Source: Candidatus Zixiibacteriota bacterium (GTDB taxonomy: Bacteria > Blakebacterota > Blakebacteria > Blakebacterales > Blakebacteraceae). From it: 6,455 nucleotides of DNA. Under the pieces are notes generated by a model that was not told where the DNA came from, made no database searches, and was given only the letters and a program-made list of their open reading frames with translations. Location of the stretch: positions 1 through 6,455 of the forward strand of contig JAUVWC010000084.1 of NCBI GenBank assembly GCA_030604325.1. The letters run 5' to 3'. Below, piece by piece: positions 5,705 through 6,455 of this stretch (position 1 is its first letter; each line of letters begins with the position of its first letter). Position numbers and translations under genes: made by a program.

Positions 5705-6455
5705 ATGACCAGAGCAAAAAGTGAGAAATCGTCGATGAGAACAACGCGTACATTTCTTAAAGTTGGGACATGATCGGAAGCCATGATCAACGTGCTTGAT
5801 CGAGCCTTCGAACATCCGTTGGAAATCGAGGAACAGGCCACCATGCCTCTCGCGGGCGGAGTAATGCAACATGGCTACCAGTGCGGCCTGGTCTGGGGCG
5901 CGGCGCTTGCCGCAGGGGCACAGTCTTATCGACTTCTTGGCCCGGGCCCGCAAGCTGAAACCGGGGCAATTATTGCCTCACAGAGGATTGTGGAATCCTT
6001 CCGTGCCAGCAACAGCAGTTTCAATTGCCTCGAAATAACCAATACAAACTGGCAGAAACCAATGCAGTTTATAAGGAACCTCTTAACAGGCGGGCCTATT
6101 CGCTGCTTACGCTTGGCCGCAAGATCTGCCCCGGAAGCATTAGATGAGATAAATACCGCTCTTTCCGAAAAACAGATCGAAGCGCCCTCCCCTCCGGTGA
6201 GTTGCGCGGCAATGCTGGCACAAAAGATGGGCGCATCCGACATGCATGCGGTAATGGCGGCGGGATTAGCGGGCGGTATCGGCTTAAGCGGAGGTGCCTG
6301 CGGGGCATTGGGAGCCGCGATATGGATCATCGAAATGAACCACAGCAAGGAAGGAGGCGGTAAAATTGAATTTAAAAGCCCCAGAGCCATGGATATGATT
6401 GATAGATTTTTGAAATGCACCGACTATGAATTCGAGTGCTCTGAAATAGTCGGAC
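5705..6455 (+). CDS. C_GCAxxG_C_C family redox protein, probable selenoprotein (Sec at codon 23; 3' end beyond window)
   Basis: Translation from the ATG at 5705 (GAGGAG five bases upstream) gives 22 residues ending KVGT, then an in-frame TGA at 5771-5773, then SEAMINVLDRAF without another stop to the window edge: 250 codons in all. The protein carries two tandem C_GCAxxG_C_C modules. Module one has position 23, then LAGGVMQHGYQCG (Cys60) and NCLEITN (Cys108). Module two has SCAAMLAQKMG (Cys167), LAGGIGLSGGACG (Cys199), Cys238 and ECSEIVG (Cys245). LAGG-to-Cys spacing is 12 residues in both modules, and position 23 occupies the place of Cys167, so TGA replaces a conserved cysteine. With the hairpin after it, selenocysteine is the natural reading. 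The family is thought to be redox-active or metal-binding; the reaction is unknown. ATG 5783, after the TGA, has a poor ribosome binding site and would delete the first redox residue. A nonsense-mutated pseudogene is the alternative, disfavoured because the rest of the frame is intact. Confidence 0.8.
5774..5811 (+). promoter_or_regulatory. bacterial SECIS-like hairpin directly after the in-frame TGA
   Basis: The apical stem is six perfect pairs, GATCAA (5785-5790) with TTGATC (5796-5801), closing the loop CGTGC (5791-5795). Below it come T5784·G5802, C5782-G5804, then GAAG (5777-5780) with CTTC (5806-5809), C5775-G5810 and T5774-A5811. Single mismatches fall at 5783/5803 and 5781/5805, and G5776 is bulged. 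The loop begins 17 bases after the TGA and its second base is G. Bacterial SECIS elements are known to lie inside the coding region just after the UGA, with a small apical loop about 16-37 bases away carrying a G among its first two bases. The geometry fits; binding by SelB is inferred. Confidence 0.72.

Noticed and set aside
5705..5773. A separate 22-residue peptide ending at the TGA
   Set aside because: The downstream frame continues in register with the family motif, and the TGA replaces a conserved cysteine. A leader peptide would not explain this or the hairpin.
5926..6420. Minus-strand open frame of 164 codons
   Set aside because: It is antisense to the C_GCAxxG_C_C gene, whose plus-strand frame has repeated family motifs; the minus-strand protein has none.
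5783..6455. Start of the redox protein at the ATG after the TGA
   Set aside because: There is no proper ribosome binding site (GGAAG two bases away). This start would remove the first redox position and leave the strong site at 5694-5699 unused.

Overview
This is a bacterial window of mixed composition. By hand count, sampled 60-base blocks are about 70-75% G+C in the left part (roughly 2-3.7 kb) and about 32-70% further right. Most genes have clear GGAGG-type ribosome binding sites. YtxH-like and DUF948 envelope proteins, a PF04020 'phage holin' family protein and a primase-polymerase relative would fit Chloroflexota (Dehalococcoidia-like) or another deep-branching lineage. That placement is a guess, because no marker gene is present. 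No rRNA, tRNA, CRISPR array or insertion sequence was seen.

Left part (1-3680), mostly minus strand. A two-gene envelope operon (DUF948 protein, then a YtxH-like protein running off the left edge) reads leftward from a possible TATAAT promoter at 753-758. Divergent from it is ogt, a DNA repair methyltransferase with an intact PCHRVI active site. Convergent with ogt is a leftward cluster: an eight-helix membrane protein with two similar halves, a protein that looks like a LigD/PriS-type primase-polymerase with every catalytic residue replaced, and a small PF04020 membrane protein.

Middle (3681-4672). G+C falls near 3.7 kb. A leftward isoprenylcysteine-methyltransferase-like membrane protein lies between a long imperfect inverted repeat (4386-4484) resembling an integron attC site and a GTTAGGG hairpin end (3764-3788) resembling the 3' end of a second one. 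This may be a lone or relic gene cassette. The 290 bases to its right hold the attC-like repeat and several short dyads ahead of the next gene.

Right part (4673-6455), plus strand. A zinc-free MDR oxidoreductase is followed after 78 bases by the most interesting gene in the window, a C_GCAxxG_C_C-family redox protein. It starts at 5705 behind a strong ribosome binding site and has an in-frame TGA at codon 23. The TGA sits exactly where the family has its first cysteine and is followed at once by a hairpin with the geometry of a bacterial SECIS element. It is therefore best read as a selenoprotein with two tandem modules, in which selenocysteine replaces the first cysteine of module one. A conventional gene caller would stop at the TGA or begin at the ATG at 5783. 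The right edge of the window cuts the gene.
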